Positions 6,697 through 15,059 are shown, numbered from the stretch's first letter. The stretch is DNA of 64,000 nt from RPQJ01 sp963744735 (GCA_963744735.1 CAVUVH010000034.1:1-64000), one strand, 5' to 3'. The notes: a model not told the origin generated them from the letters alone. Translations and numbers: made by a program.

Positions 6697-8247
6697 ATGA
6701 CGATCAGGACCAGTGAATCAGATCCGTTGCGGATCGCGGCGTTGCCGGTGGGCGGCGGGCTGGTTGGCGTGACGCTGTGTCCGGGCAAGCAGGGTGACAG
6801 CGTGTCTGGCGCAGGCTGGGCGCGGGATCTCGCAGCCGACATCAAGGCGATCCGGGAGTGGGGGGCGAGCGCGGTCGTCACGCTGATTGAAGAGCACGAG
6901 TTCGCGATGCTCGGGGTGCAGGCGCTGCCCGACGCCTTCCGCGAGGCGGGCATCGAGTGGCACCACCTGCCGGTCACGGACGTGCACGCGCCCGATCAAC
7001 GGTTCGAGACCCGGTGGGTCTATGCGGGAGCGCGGCTGCGCGAGCGGCTGCGTGCCGGTGAAAGGGTGCTGGTGCATTGCCGCGGTGGACTCGGCCGCGC
7101 CGGTTCGGTCGCGGCACGGCTACTGGTCGAGTCTGGTGCGACGCCGAGTGAGGCAATCGCGCAGGTGCGGGCGGTGCGACCCGGGGCGATCGAGACCCGC
7201 GCACAGGAGCGGTGGGTGGAAGCGCAGCGAGCGGTCGTTGAGGCGCGCGATGCGCGCGCGTCGCGGGAGCTGGCGTGCCTGCTCGGTGGGGCGATCGGCG
7301 ATGCGCTGGGCTACCGGGTGGAGTTCGATTCGCTGGCCGCGATCCGACGCGAGTACGGGACCGAGGGGATACGGCTCGCGGCCGCCGGCGGCATGCTCGA
7401 GGTTTCCGACGACACCCAGATGTCGCTGTTCACGCTCGAGGGTCAGCTGCGGGCGGCAAGGGACACCGTGCCGCTCAATGACGCGATCCGGCAGTCGTAC
7501 CTCGACTGGTTGCTGACGCAGTCGGGGCGGTCGGCGGCGGCCGCGGCGAAGACGGCCACCGGGCTGCTGCGGCATCCGGTGCTGTGGCAGCGCCAGGCGC
7601 CCGGAACGACCTGCCTGTCGGCGCTGCACGCTGGCGCACTGGGCTCCGTGGAAAAGCCGATCAACGACCGCAAGGGCTGCGGCGGTGTGATGCGCACTGC
7701 GCCGCTGGGGTTCCTGGGCGAAGGGACTTCAGAAACGGACGTGTACGCCCATGGCGTGGCGGCGGCAGCGCTGACGCACGGACATCCGGATGGGTGGGCG
7801 CCCGCCGGGGTCATGGCGCTTGCGGTTCGAAGGCTGCTCGACGGTGCGTCGTGGGTCGACGTGGTCGAAGCGGGCTTGAGTGCGATGCAGGTTCATCCGG
7901 CGGCGACCGGTACGCGGCAGCTGCTTACCGAGGTCGATGCGGCGCTGAAGTCGTCGGAGCCTGCGCGTGCGTCGGCGAGCTTCGGCTTGGGGTGGGTGGG
8001 GGACGAGGCACTCGCGGTGGGGTTGCACGCGGCCGCGACGGCCGCGAGTTTTGCCGAGGCGATCGAGGTGGCATCGAATCACGACGGGGATTCGGACTCG
8101 ACTGCGTCGATTGCGGGGCAGTTGTACGGGGCGAAGCACGGGCTATCGGCGTTGCCGGCGGAGGCCGTGTATCGGGTCGATGTGCTCGAGCCGTTGCTCG
8201 AGCTGTTCGCGGAGTGGGAGAAGGTGCGATCGGGATCGAGGCCATGA
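6697..8247 (+). CDS. Dual-specificity phosphatase fused to ADP-ribosylglycohydrolase
   Basis: The 516-residue protein has two enzymatic parts. Residues about 10-180 form a cysteine-dependent phosphatase of the CDKN3/DUSP kind. The P-loop is HCRGGLGRAG with Cys128 and Arg134, and an upstream aspartate in VTDVHAPD can act as general acid. Residues about 188-510 form an ADP-ribosylglycohydrolase (DraG/ARH family). Its metal-binding motifs GGAIGDALG, SDDT (237-240) and HDGDSDS (462-468) are all intact, so both halves look active. The family removes ADP-ribose from proteins, nucleic acids or small molecules. The phosphatase partner is unexplained. I prefer the ATG at 6697 (AGAGGGAG upstream) to a TTG at 6670. 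No ADP-ribosyltransferase is encoded nearby. Confidence 0.88.
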   Translation: MTIRTSESDPLRIAALPVGGGLVGVTLCPGKQGDSVSGAGWARDLAADIKAIREWGASAVVTLIEEHEFAMLGVQALPDAFREAGIEWHHLPVTDVHAPDQRFETRWVYAGARLRERLRAGERVLVHCRGGLGRAGSVAARLLVESGATPSEAIAQVRAVRPGAIETRAQERWVEAQRAVVEARDARASRELACLLGGAIGDALGYRVEFDSLAAIRREYGTEGIRLAAAGGMLEVSDDTQMSLFTLEGQLRAARDTVPLNDAIRQSYLDWLLTQSGRSAAAAAKTATGLLRHPVLWQRQAPGTTCLSALHAGALGSVEKPINDRKGCGGVMRTAPLGFLGEGTSETDVYAHGVAAAALTHGHPDGWAPAGVMALAVRRLLDGASWVDVVEAGLSAMQVHPAATGTRQLLTEVDAALKSSEPARASASFGLGWVGDEALAVGLHAAATAASFAEAIEVASNHDGDSDSTASIAGQLYGAKHGLSALPAEAVYRVDVLEPLLELFAEWEKVRSGSRP

Positions 8248-8338
8248 TCGCTCTGCCGGTGTCTGCTATAGACAGAAGCGGACGTTCGCGTAGGCTCACT
8301 TTCGGCCAGGAGCGGTCATGCGTCGCACAGGAGATACC

Positions 8339-8821
8339 ATGGCACTTGCGTCCGTAAATCAGTCCTGCGCATGCCCCTGCGGTCGATCGACCTTCGCTGT
8401 CAACGGAACGCCCGCATTGCGTTTGTTCTGTCATTGCCGGATTTGCCAAGCGATCTACAAACAACCATACGCTGACGTCACAGCTTTCTGGGCCGGGGCC
8501 GTTTCCCTGCCAGATGATCACTTGATCCAATTCAAGAGGTATCGCCCACTGCCCGCGCTCAGACGAGGGACCTGCCCATCTTGTAGTGCTCCTGTGGTCG
8601 GTTTCCTGCGGTTGGCGCCATTCGTGCAGCTGGCATTCGTGCCTTCAAGGAACTTCCCGGTTCCAGCTGCCTTGCCGATGCCGGGCGCCCACATTTTTTA
8701 CCATCGTCGCATCGCCGACGCGGACGATCCGCTCCCCAAGATCAGCGGGTACTGGCGTAGCGAATTGGCAGTCACGAGGATGGTTATGGCCAATGCACTT
8801 CGTGGCGCGCCGGACGCCTGA
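8339..8821 (+). CDS. GFA (CENP-V/Gfa-like) zinc-binding family protein
   Basis: Cysteine pairs CACPC, FCHCRIC and CPSC form the zinc-binding pattern of the GFA family, named after a glutathione-dependent formaldehyde-activating enzyme. Most members have no proven reaction. The product is about 160 residues and cytosolic. The ATG at 8339 follows AGGAG at a good distance. An in-frame ATG at 8318 also has AGGAG upstream and would add seven residues. Third-position G+C is lower than in flanking genes, a mild hint of transfer. Confidence 0.8.
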   Translation: MALASVNQSCACPCGRSTFAVNGTPALRLFCHCRICQAIYKQPYADVTAFWAGAVSLPDDHLIQFKRYRPLPALRRGTCPSCSAPVVGFLRLAPFVQLAFVPSRNFPVPAALPMPGAHIFYHRRIADADDPLPKISGYWRSELAVTRMVMANALRGAPDA

Positions 8822-8957
8822 CCTCTCATCCCAGCGGACTGCTTGGGACAGCCGCTGAATTGGAATGGCGAACGTCTCCTCTGCGGCGCCACGTACTTCT
8901 GCTCCGGGTCGTTCGTCCCCGTTGACCGTCTGCTCTCGAGAGCGCGGGATGTGAACC

Positions 8958-9695
8958 ATGAATCGAATCGCGCGGAACTTTGCTGCCTCGGTGCTGGGTG
9001 CCTTGCTGCTGTGCATGGCAACGCTGGCGCTTGCCGACGCTGCCAGGCCCGCCGAGCGCTACACGCGCGTCCCGGCTGGCGTCGATGGCATCGGCAAACG
9101 CTACATGGGTCGCGACATCGCTGGCGTGATGGGGTGGCAGGGCGCCGCGTGGCTCGAGCGTGAAGAGCGCGAGCGCGAAGAACGCACCGACCTGCTGGTG
9201 AAGGCACTCCAACTCAGGCCCGGTATGGTGGTGGCCGACATTGGCGCGGGCACGGGTTACCTGGCGAGACGCATGGCCCCGGCCGTCATGCCCGACGGCA
9301 AAGTGCTCGCGGTCGATGTCCAGCCCGAGATGGTGGCCATGCTGCAAAGCGCGGTGCGGCAAAGTGGCCTGAGGCAGATTCAGCCCTTGCTCGGTGCCGA
9401 GGACGACGTCAAGTTGCCGGCGTCTTCGGTGGACCTGGCCATCATGGTCGACGTCTACCACGAGCTGGCGTTTCCGTACGAGATGCTGGCCAGCATCGTC
9501 CGCGCCCTGAAGCCGGGGGGTCAGCTCGTGTTCGTCGAGTACCGCGCCGAAGACCCCGACGTGCCGATCAAGGCGCTGCACAAGATGAGCGAAGCCCAGA
9601 TCAAGCGCGAAGCCGCCGTGCATCCGCTGGTGTGGGATCGGACCGTGCGCAGCTTGCCGTGGCAGCACCTCGTGGTGTTTCGCAAACGCAACTGA
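8958..9695 (+). CDS. Exported class I SAM-dependent methyltransferase
   Basis: A convincing Sec signal peptide (residues 1-26, hydrophobic core ASVLGALLLCMATLALA) precedes a Rossmann methyltransferase domain. The SAM motif VVADIGAGTG is at 91-100, then LAVDVQPEM, VDVYHEL and LKPGGQLVFVEY. The protein is 245 residues. Methyltransferases are normally cytosolic because SAM is made there, so the export signal is odd. Similar signal-bearing methyltransferases exist in proteobacteria, but I know of no proven substrate. It stands alone and converges with the DUF427 gene. Confidence 0.85.
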   Translation: MNRIARNFAASVLGALLLCMATLALADAARPAERYTRVPAGVDGIGKRYMGRDIAGVMGWQGAAWLEREEREREERTDLLVKALQLRPGMVVADIGAGTGYLARRMAPAVMPDGKVLAVDVQPEMVAMLQSAVRQSGLRQIQPLLGAEDDVKLPASSVDLAIMVDVYHELAFPYEMLASIVRALKPGGQLVFVEYRAEDPDVPIKALHKMSEAQIKREAAVHPLVWDRTVRSLPWQHLVVFRKRN

Positions 9696-9748
9696 GCCCG
9701 GGCGTTCGATCGGCCGTCGGGCTTGGACGCAGTTGCTGCAAGTACTCG

Positions 9749-10303
9749 CTACCAGTCCTCGCTGCCGGGCTCGCCCTTGAACGGACCGACCAGCTCGGGC
9801 GTGATCCAGCCGCCGTAGAAACCGCCGGGCTGCGGTGTGACGGCTGCGCCATCGATACGGCAATCCAGCGCCGCCGGATAGAACGCCACGCAATCGGCCA
9901 GCGCTTCGGCACCGGCCAGCGGTTGCGGGTAGCTCCAGGCCACGCGTGGCAGGCGCCGATCGCCCTGTACCAAAGTCCAGTAACGCGCCGGCCCTTTCCA
10001 TTCACAGAACGAACTGCCGGCCGCCGGCTGCAAGAGATGCCGGGCCACGTCGTCCCACGGCAGGTACACGCTCGGCGGGTGGGCGGTCTCCAGCACGAGC
10101 ACGGCGCGCCGCGTGCGCGCCACTTCGACATCACCCCAGCGCACCACCACCTCGCGCGTATCCGGCGCCAGGCGCGGCGGCCGCGGGAAGTCCCAGACCG
10201 ATGTCTGGCCCGGCCCCGGTGGCGTCGCAAAGGGCGGGCGCACCTGGCCTTGCCAGTGCCACTGCTGGCGCGCCAATCGGATCCAGTCGGGAAGCTCGGA
10301 CAT
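9749..10303 (-). CDS. DUF427 domain protein
   Basis: The 184-residue protein carries the DUF427 signature: VVVRWGDVEVARTRRAVLVLE, SVYLPWDDV, FCEWKGPARYW and AVAFYP-like blocks (here CVAFYPAAL). The family is small, soluble and of unknown function. I start at the ATG at 10303 (MSELPDWIRL). An open frame continues upstream to 10633, but that part is repeat copy B read in frame and is not real protein. The gene lies downstream of pyrD and copy B on the same strand. Confidence 0.8.
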   Translation of the reverse strand: MSELPDWIRLARQQWHWQGQVRPPFATPPGPGQTSVWDFPRPPRLAPDTREVVVRWGDVEVARTRRAVLVLETAHPPSVYLPWDDVARHLLQPAAGSSFCEWKGPARYWTLVQGDRRLPRVAWSYPQPLAGAEALADCVAFYPAALDCRIDGAAVTPQPGGFYGGWITPELVGPFKGEPGSEDW

Positions 10304-10370
10304 CAGTCTGGAAACGCGCAAACCGGGTTGGGTGGTGGCATAGGGTTCGTGATCGGTCTTGAATCTGGCG

Positions 10371-10650
10371 CGATCGCGGTAGTCCGTGCGCCTGCACCGC
10401 TCCGTGTCGAACGCCGCAGCTCGAGCGCAGGCACGAGGCGGCACCGCGGGTTCTGCTGCTGCGCTGGCACCATCGCCGAGGGCCCGCTCGAGCAAGGGTC
10501 GCCGTTGATCGCGCGGTTCCTCCGCGCGATCAACGAAGCGCGTGAGACCCGGGGCGGTGCAGGCGCACGGACTACCGCGGTCGCTGCAGAAGCCAGACGA
10601 CCCCTCACCCGCGCTGCGCGCGACCTCTCCCACTGGCGTGGGAGAGGTGA
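10371..10650 (-). repeat. Composite structured intergenic repeat, copy B (inverted relative to A)
   Basis: On the minus strand, the direction of pyrD, this copy has the order of copy A. The REP-like hairpin (10624-10633 / 10638-10647) comes just after the pyrD stop, then a GGGTGAGGGG box, then 34-bp arms at 10550-10583 and 10371-10404 around a 145-bp core. The core differs from copy A at only 3 positions. The arms differ from those of copy A at 8 of 30 positions, yet match each other within the copy apart from two positions that still allow G-T pairing. The 14-bp hairpin with the same 5-base loop is present. Confidence 0.85.
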
Positions 10651-10651
10651 A

Positions 10652-11620
10652 TCAGCAAGCGCAGGCCTGCACGACCTTCTTCGGCGCGTCGAGGCTGCCG
10701 ATCAGCTCGCCCACTGAGCTCATGCCGTGGGCCGCGAGGTAGCCCGCGATGCCGTCATTGATGCGCTGGCACGAGTGCGGCTCGTAGAACAGCGACGTGC
10801 CCACGCCCACCGTCGTCGCGCCGGCGATGATGAATTCCAGCGCGTCGGTGGCGCTGCAGATGCCGCCCTGGCCGATGATCGGCACGCCGTGCGGCCGGGC
10901 GACTTCGGCCACCTGCATCACCTTCAGCAGCGCGATCGGCTTGATCGCCGGCCCCGACAGCCCGCCCTGGATGTTGCCGATGACCGGCTTGCGCGTCTGC
11001 ACGTCGATCGCCATGCCCATGACGGTGTTGATCACGGCCAGCGCATCGCTGCCGGACTCGATGCAGCGCCGCGCGTTCTCGCGGATGTCGGTCTGGTTCG
11101 GCGACAGCTTGGTGATCAGCGGCTTGCGCGTGACCGCGCGACAGGCTTCGACCACGCGCGCCGACATCTCCGGCGAATTGCCGAACTGCACGCCGCCTTC
11201 CTTGATGTTGGGGCAGGAGATGTTGAGCTCGATCGCGTCGATGGGCGAGTCGTCGAAGCGGCGCGTCACCTCGACGTAGTCCTCGATGGTCGAGCCGCAG
11301 ACATTGGCGAAGAACAGCGTCTCGGTGAAGTCGAGCGTCGGCAGGATGCGGTCGACGACGTGGTCGACGCCGGGATTCTGCAGGCCGATCGCGTTGAGCA
11401 TGCCCTGCGGCGTCTCGTACACGCGGTGCGGCGGATTGCCGAGACGCGGTTCGCGGGTCGTGCCCTTCAGTACGATCGCGCCGACGTCGCGGTTGGAGAA
11501 GCCGTCGACGCGGGTGTATTCCTCGCCGAAGCCGACGCAGCCCGACAGCAGCACGATCGGCGAGGCGAGCCGCAGGCCGCAGAAATCGACGGCCAGCGAC
11601 GGGGGCAGGGGTCCTGACAT
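10652..11620 (-). CDS. pyrD: Dihydroorotate dehydrogenase catalytic subunit, class 1B type
   Basis: The enzyme oxidises dihydroorotate to orotate in pyrimidine synthesis, using FMN. The 322-residue sequence has the class 1B pattern: SGCVGFGEEY, VLKGTTREPRLGN, MLNAIGLQNPG, and the catalytic-base Cys136 in NISCPN. Most gammaproteobacteria use the membrane-bound, quinone-linked class 2 enzyme, so this class is unusual here. Class 1B usually works with an iron-sulfur/FAD partner PyrK, which is not in the window. The ATG at 11620 is supported by the family N-terminus. A CBS-domain gene lies just upstream and repeat copy B immediately downstream. Confidence 0.9.
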   Translation of the reverse strand: MSGPLPPSLAVDFCGLRLASPIVLLSGCVGFGEEYTRVDGFSNRDVGAIVLKGTTREPRLGNPPHRVYETPQGMLNAIGLQNPGVDHVVDRILPTLDFTETLFFANVCGSTIEDYVEVTRRFDDSPIDAIELNISCPNIKEGGVQFGNSPEMSARVVEACRAVTRKPLITKLSPNQTDIRENARRCIESGSDALAVINTVMGMAIDVQTRKPVIGNIQGGLSGPAIKPIALLKVMQVAEVARPHGVPIIGQGGICSATDALEFIIAGATTVGVGTSLFYEPHSCQRINDGIAGYLAAHGMSSVGELIGSLDAPKKVVQACAC

Positions 11621-11655
11621 GCGCGCATTGTAAAGGAAGTGCCGGGCGGGCAGCC

Positions 11656-12084
11656 TCAGCCGGCGATGAAACGCTCCAGGTGCTCGATGGTCTGGTCCTG
11701 CTCCTCGATCACCACCCGCACCAGGTCGCCGATCGAGATCATGCCGACCATGCGGCCGCCCTCGACCACCGGCAGGTGGCGGATCCGGCGCTCCGTCATC
11801 AGCTGCATGCACTGGCGCACGCCGTCGTCCGGCGTGACGGTGACGACCGGCGAACTCATGATCTGCCAGACCGGCGTCTCGGCGGACGAACGCCCGAGCA
11901 GGATCACCTTGCGGGCGTAGTCGCGCTCGGAGACCACGCCGACCAGGTCGCCGCCGCGTGTCACGGGCAGCGCGCCGACATGCCGGTCGGCCATCTGCTG
12001 GATCGCCACCAGCACCGGCTCGTCGGCGTCGATCGACCAGACTTCGCGGCCCTTGCGGGCGAGCAGTTGCTTGACTTGCGGCAT
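11656..12084 (-). CDS. Tandem CBS-domain protein
   Basis: The 142-residue protein is almost entirely two CBS repeats (VGALPVTRGGDLVGVVSERDYARK and IRHLPVVEGGRMVGMISIGDLV). Stand-alone CBS pairs bind adenine nucleotides and act as energy or redox sensors for partner proteins. No catalytic domain is present. The gap to pyrD is about 35 bp, so the two may be co-transcribed. It is divergent from trmL. Confidence 0.88.
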   Translation of the reverse strand: MPQVKQLLARKGREVWSIDADEPVLVAIQQMADRHVGALPVTRGGDLVGVVSERDYARKVILLGRSSAETPVWQIMSSPVVTVTPDDGVRQCMQLMTERRIRHLPVVEGGRMVGMISIGDLVRVVIEEQDQTIEHLERFIAG

Positions 12085-12149
12085 GCGAGAATCCCCCGTG
12101 CCAGACAGAGCGGGAATGGCCCCCGCGAGCGTGCGAGCTGTCCGATTCT

Positions 12150-12623
12150 ATGCCACTGCAGGTCGTCCTGTTCGAGCCCGAGATCCCGCCGAACACCGGC
12201 AACGTGATCCGGCTGTGCGCCAACACCGGCGCGACGCTGCACCTGGTCGAGCCCCTCGGGTTCCGGCTCGATGCGCGATCGGTGCGGCGCGCGGGGCTCG
12301 ACTACCGCGAGCTGGCCGACGTGCGCGTGCACGCCAGCTTCGAAGCATGCCTGGCGCGGCTGGCCGCCGAGCGGCCGGCGGTTCCGTTGTGCTGGTACGC
12401 GTTGACGACCCGGGGCGAGGTTGCCTACACGTCGGCGCGCTTTGCGGCGGGCGATGTCGTGGTGTTCGGTCCGGAGACGCGCGGCCTGCCGGAGTCCGTG
12501 CTCGCTGCCTGCCCAGCCGGCCGGCGGCTGCGCATCCCGATGCAGCCGGGGGCCCGCAGCCTGAACCTCGCCAATGCCGTGGCGGTGGTGGTCTACGAAG
12601 CCTGGCGCCAGCTGGACAGCTAG
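12150..12623 (+). CDS. trmL: tRNA (cytidine/uridine-34 2'-O)-methyltransferase
   Basis: TrmL methylates the wobble ribose of leucine tRNAs. The 157-residue protein has the small SPOUT fold: EPEIPPNTGNVIRLCANTG at the N-terminus, FGPETRGLP in the middle and the knot region IPMQPGARSLNLANAVAVVVYE. Length and motifs match the family throughout. Its stop codon overlaps that of gpsA tail to tail. Confidence 0.93.
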   Translation: MPLQVVLFEPEIPPNTGNVIRLCANTGATLHLVEPLGFRLDARSVRRAGLDYRELADVRVHASFEACLARLAAERPAVPLCWYALTTRGEVAYTSARFAAGDVVVFGPETRGLPESVLAACPAGRRLRIPMQPGARSLNLANAVAVVVYEAWRQLDS

Positions 12624-13657
12624 TCGGTTTCCGACTTGATGGCGCGGCCCATCAGCGCCGCCACGGCAGTGGCCGGCGCGAGCCCCTGGTAGATCACGCG
12701 GAAGATCTGCTCGGTGATCGGCATCTCGACGCCGTGACGGACCGCGACTTCGCGCACGGCACGCGCCGCGAGCACGCCTTCGACCACCTGCCCGATCTCG
12801 CGCTGCGCGGCAGCGGCGGGCTTGCCGGCCGCCAGCGCCAGGCCGAAGCGCCGGTTGCGCGACTGGTCGTCGGTGCAGGTCAGCACCAGGTCGCCGAGTC
12901 CCGCGAGCCCCATGAAGGTGTCCTTCTCGGCGCCGAGCGCCACGCCGAGCCGCATCATCTCGGCCAGGCCGCGCGTGATCAGCGCGACCCGCGTGTTGGC
13001 GCCGAAGCCGAGGCCGTCGGAGATGCCCGCGCCGATCGCCAGCACGTTCTTGGTCGCGCCGCCGACTTCGACGCCGACCATGTCGGTCGAGGCATAGGCG
13101 CGGAAGTTCTTGCCGGACAGGCCGCGCGCGAGCGCGAGCGCGTAGTCCTCGTCGCGCGCGGCGACCGTCATCGCCGTCGGCAAGCCGAGCCCGACCTCGC
13201 GCGCAAACGTCGGACCGGACAGCACGGCCGTCGGCACGCCCGGGCCGAGCACTTCGCGCGCGACCTCGTGCGGCAGCTTGCCCGACTCGAGTTCGAAACC
13301 CTTGGTGGCCCAGGCCACCCGCATGCCGGCGTGCAGCAGCGGCGCGACCTGCACCAGCAATTCGCGGAAGCCATGGCTGGGCACGGCGACCAGCAGGTCA
13401 TCGGCGCCGGCGACGGCCCGCGGCAGGTTCGATTCGACCGTCAGGCCGTCGGGAAACGGCGCCATCGGCAGGTAGCGCGTGTTGCAGCGGGCCGCGGCGA
13501 ACTCCGCCATCTGCCCGGCGTCGCGCCCCCACAGTATCGTCGGATGGCCCGTGCGGGCGAGATGGACCGCGAGCGCGGTGCCCCAGGAGCCTGCGCCGAG
13601 CACGGCCATGGATGGCCGTGCCGTGGCGCCGTCCGTTGCGTCCTTCGAGGTCGTCAC
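12620..13657 (-). CDS. gpsA: Glycerol-3-phosphate dehydrogenase [NAD(P)+]
   Basis: GpsA reduces dihydroxyacetone phosphate to sn-glycerol-3-phosphate for phospholipid synthesis. The Rossmann motif VLGAGSWGTALA lies near residue 19. The catalytic lysine region (VGGATKNVLAIGAGISDGLGFG) and the C-terminal domain ending AALMGRAIKSETD follow. The 16-residue N-terminal extension is Thr/Ala-rich, so a start nearer the Rossmann fold cannot be excluded. It lies downstream of secB, matching the conserved rhodanese-grxC-secB-gpsA order. Confidence 0.95.
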   Translation of the reverse strand: MTTSKDATDGATARPSMAVLGAGSWGTALAVHLARTGHPTILWGRDAGQMAEFAAARCNTRYLPMAPFPDGLTVESNLPRAVAGADDLLVAVPSHGFRELLVQVAPLLHAGMRVAWATKGFELESGKLPHEVAREVLGPGVPTAVLSGPTFAREVGLGLPTAMTVAARDEDYALALARGLSGKNFRAYASTDMVGVEVGGATKNVLAIGAGISDGLGFGANTRVALITRGLAEMMRLGVALGAEKDTFMGLAGLGDLVLTCTDDQSRNRRFGLALAAGKPAAAAQREIGQVVEGVLAARAVREVAVRHGVEMPITEQIFRVIYQGLAPATAVAALMGRAIKSETD

Positions 13658-13703
13658 CCGGGCCTCCCTCGTCCGCAGCGCCGGACGTGATTCCGTCGTG
13701 GAA

Positions 13704-14198
13704 TCAGTTGACCGTGGCGGGTGCTTCGGCGGCGGCCTGCTGCGCGCGACGCGCGTGCAGTGCCTCGAACGTCACCAGCGGCAGCAGGAACGGCGGGAAG
13801 CCGCCCTTGCCGATCAGCTCGGAAATGGTGGAGCGGGCGTAGGACAGCAGGTAGTTCGGCGCCATGATCTGCAGCACCTGGCCCAGGTCCGCGGTCGTCA
13901 GGTTCTTGATCAGGAACGCGCCGGCCTGCTGCAGTTCGCACAGCCAGACGACCTTGTCGCCCGCCTTGGCTTCGAGCCGTACGTGCAGCACGACTTCGTG
14001 CACGTCCTGCGCGAGCGCGGTGGCGCGCGTCTGCATGTTCAGGTTGACCTGCGGCTGGCCTTCGAGGCCGGCGACGAACGGGCCGCCCGGCGCCTCGAAC
14101 GAGCAGTCCTTGATGTAGACGGCCTGCGGGTTGACCACCGGCGCATGCGGGTCGGCGGCGGGCTGTGTGGCGGGCGTCAGTGAGTTCTGGTCGGTCAT
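13704..14198 (-). CDS. secB: Protein-export chaperone SecB
   Basis: SecB keeps preproteins unfolded and delivers them to SecA. The 164-residue acidic protein shows the core signatures VYIKDCSFEAP, LNMQTRA, VWLCELQQAGAF and LLSYARSTISELIGKGGFPPFLLPLVTFEALH. It works as a cytosolic tetramer. It sits between grxC and gpsA, the usual arrangement. Confidence 0.96.
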   Translation of the reverse strand: MTDQNSLTPATQPAADPHAPVVNPQAVYIKDCSFEAPGGPFVAGLEGQPQVNLNMQTRATALAQDVHEVVLHVRLEAKAGDKVVWLCELQQAGAFLIKNLTTADLGQVLQIMAPNYLLSYARSTISELIGKGGFPPFLLPLVTFEALHARRAQQAAAEAPATVN

Positions 14199-14224
14199 CG
14201 AGGAATATCCTTGTAGTGCGTGGA

Positions 14225-14500
14225 TCAGGCGCGGCCGAGCAGACGGTCCAGCTCGCCGGCCTTGTCGAGGGCATAGAGATCGTCGAAGCCGCCGACGTGG
14301 CGGTCGCCGATGAAGATCTGGGGCACCGTGCGCCGGCCGCCGCTCCGCTGCAGCATCGCGTCACGCTGCGCGGGGTCTTCGTCGACCTTGACCTCGCTGA
14401 ACGTCACGCCCTTGCGCTGCAGCAGTCCGCGCGCGCGGTCGCAGTACGGGCACCAGCCCGTGGAATACATGGTGATCTCGGGCTGGGCCGGGTTGGTCAT
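14225..14500 (-). CDS. grxC: Glutaredoxin 3
   Basis: A 91-residue dithiol glutaredoxin with active site CPYC (Cys17-Cys20), TVPQIFIGDRHVGGFDDL (cis-proline loop) and the C-terminal helix. It reduces disulfides and glutathionylated proteins using glutathione. Its start overlaps the stop of the rhodanese gene by 4 bp (ATGA type), so the two are translationally coupled. Confidence 0.94.
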   Translation of the reverse strand: MTNPAQPEITMYSTGWCPYCDRARGLLQRKGVTFSEVKVDEDPAQRDAMLQRSGGRRTVPQIFIGDRHVGGFDDLYALDKAGELDRLLGRA

Positions 14501-14955
14501 GACTGGTTTCCCTGCGCCTTTGCCTTGCCGCCGCCGTTCTTCACCAGCGGCAGGCTCTCCGTGCGCCAGGCCTGCAGGCCGCCGCGCAGGTTGACCACCT
14601 TGGTGAATCCCTGCGTCTTCAGCACCCGTGCCGCCGCGCCCGAGCGCATGCCGGACTCGCAGCAGGTGATCACGACCTTGTCCTTGAACCGCTTCAGCGT
14701 CTCGGCGGCCTGGGCGACCTGCTCCTGCGGCAGATGCCGCGCGTCGAGGATGTGGCCGGAGTCGAACTCGGCCTGCGAGCGGACGTCCACCAGCACCGCG
14801 CCCTGGTTCATCAGGCGCACGGCTTCCGACGGCCCGACTGCCTGTCCCCCCGAGCGGGCGCGGCTGAATTCGTACGCAGCCACGGCCAGCGCCAGCACCA
14901 CCGTGCCGCCGAAAAGCAGCGGGTGCCGGGCGGCATATTCGAGGAAACGATCCAT
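14497..14955 (-). CDS. Membrane-anchored rhodanese-like protein (YibN type)
   Basis: The 152-residue protein begins with one transmembrane helix (LLFGGTVVLALAVAAYEF) and continues with a rhodanese domain. The active-site loop is CCESGMRSG, with the catalytic cysteine in VVITCCESG, and the structural motif is LVDVRSQAEFDSGHILDARH. Such proteins handle sulfane sulfur. It heads the operon rhodanese-grxC-secB-gpsA as yibN does in E. coli. The ATG at 14955 gives MDRFLEYAARHP, the family N-terminus. Confidence 0.9.
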   Translation of the reverse strand: MDRFLEYAARHPLLFGGTVVLALAVAAYEFSRARSGGQAVGPSEAVRLMNQGAVLVDVRSQAEFDSGHILDARHLPQEQVAQAAETLKRFKDKVVITCCESGMRSGAAARVLKTQGFTKVVNLRGGLQAWRTESLPLVKNGGGKAKAQGNQS

Positions 14956-15059
14956 CAGTGGAGACCGGGAAAAAAGGGGGCGCGGATTATAGCAGCCCCG
15001 CCGACAGGCTAGACTTGCGCGGTTTTGACGCCACCCGCCCTGTGACCACCCGCCGCCGC

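Noticed and set aside
10304..10633. N-terminal extension of the DUF427 protein, or a separate protein, within repeat copy B
   Set aside because: The extension is the repeat read in frame. Copy A gives a matching peptide from intergenic DNA, so shared protein similarity reflects repeated DNA, not coding.
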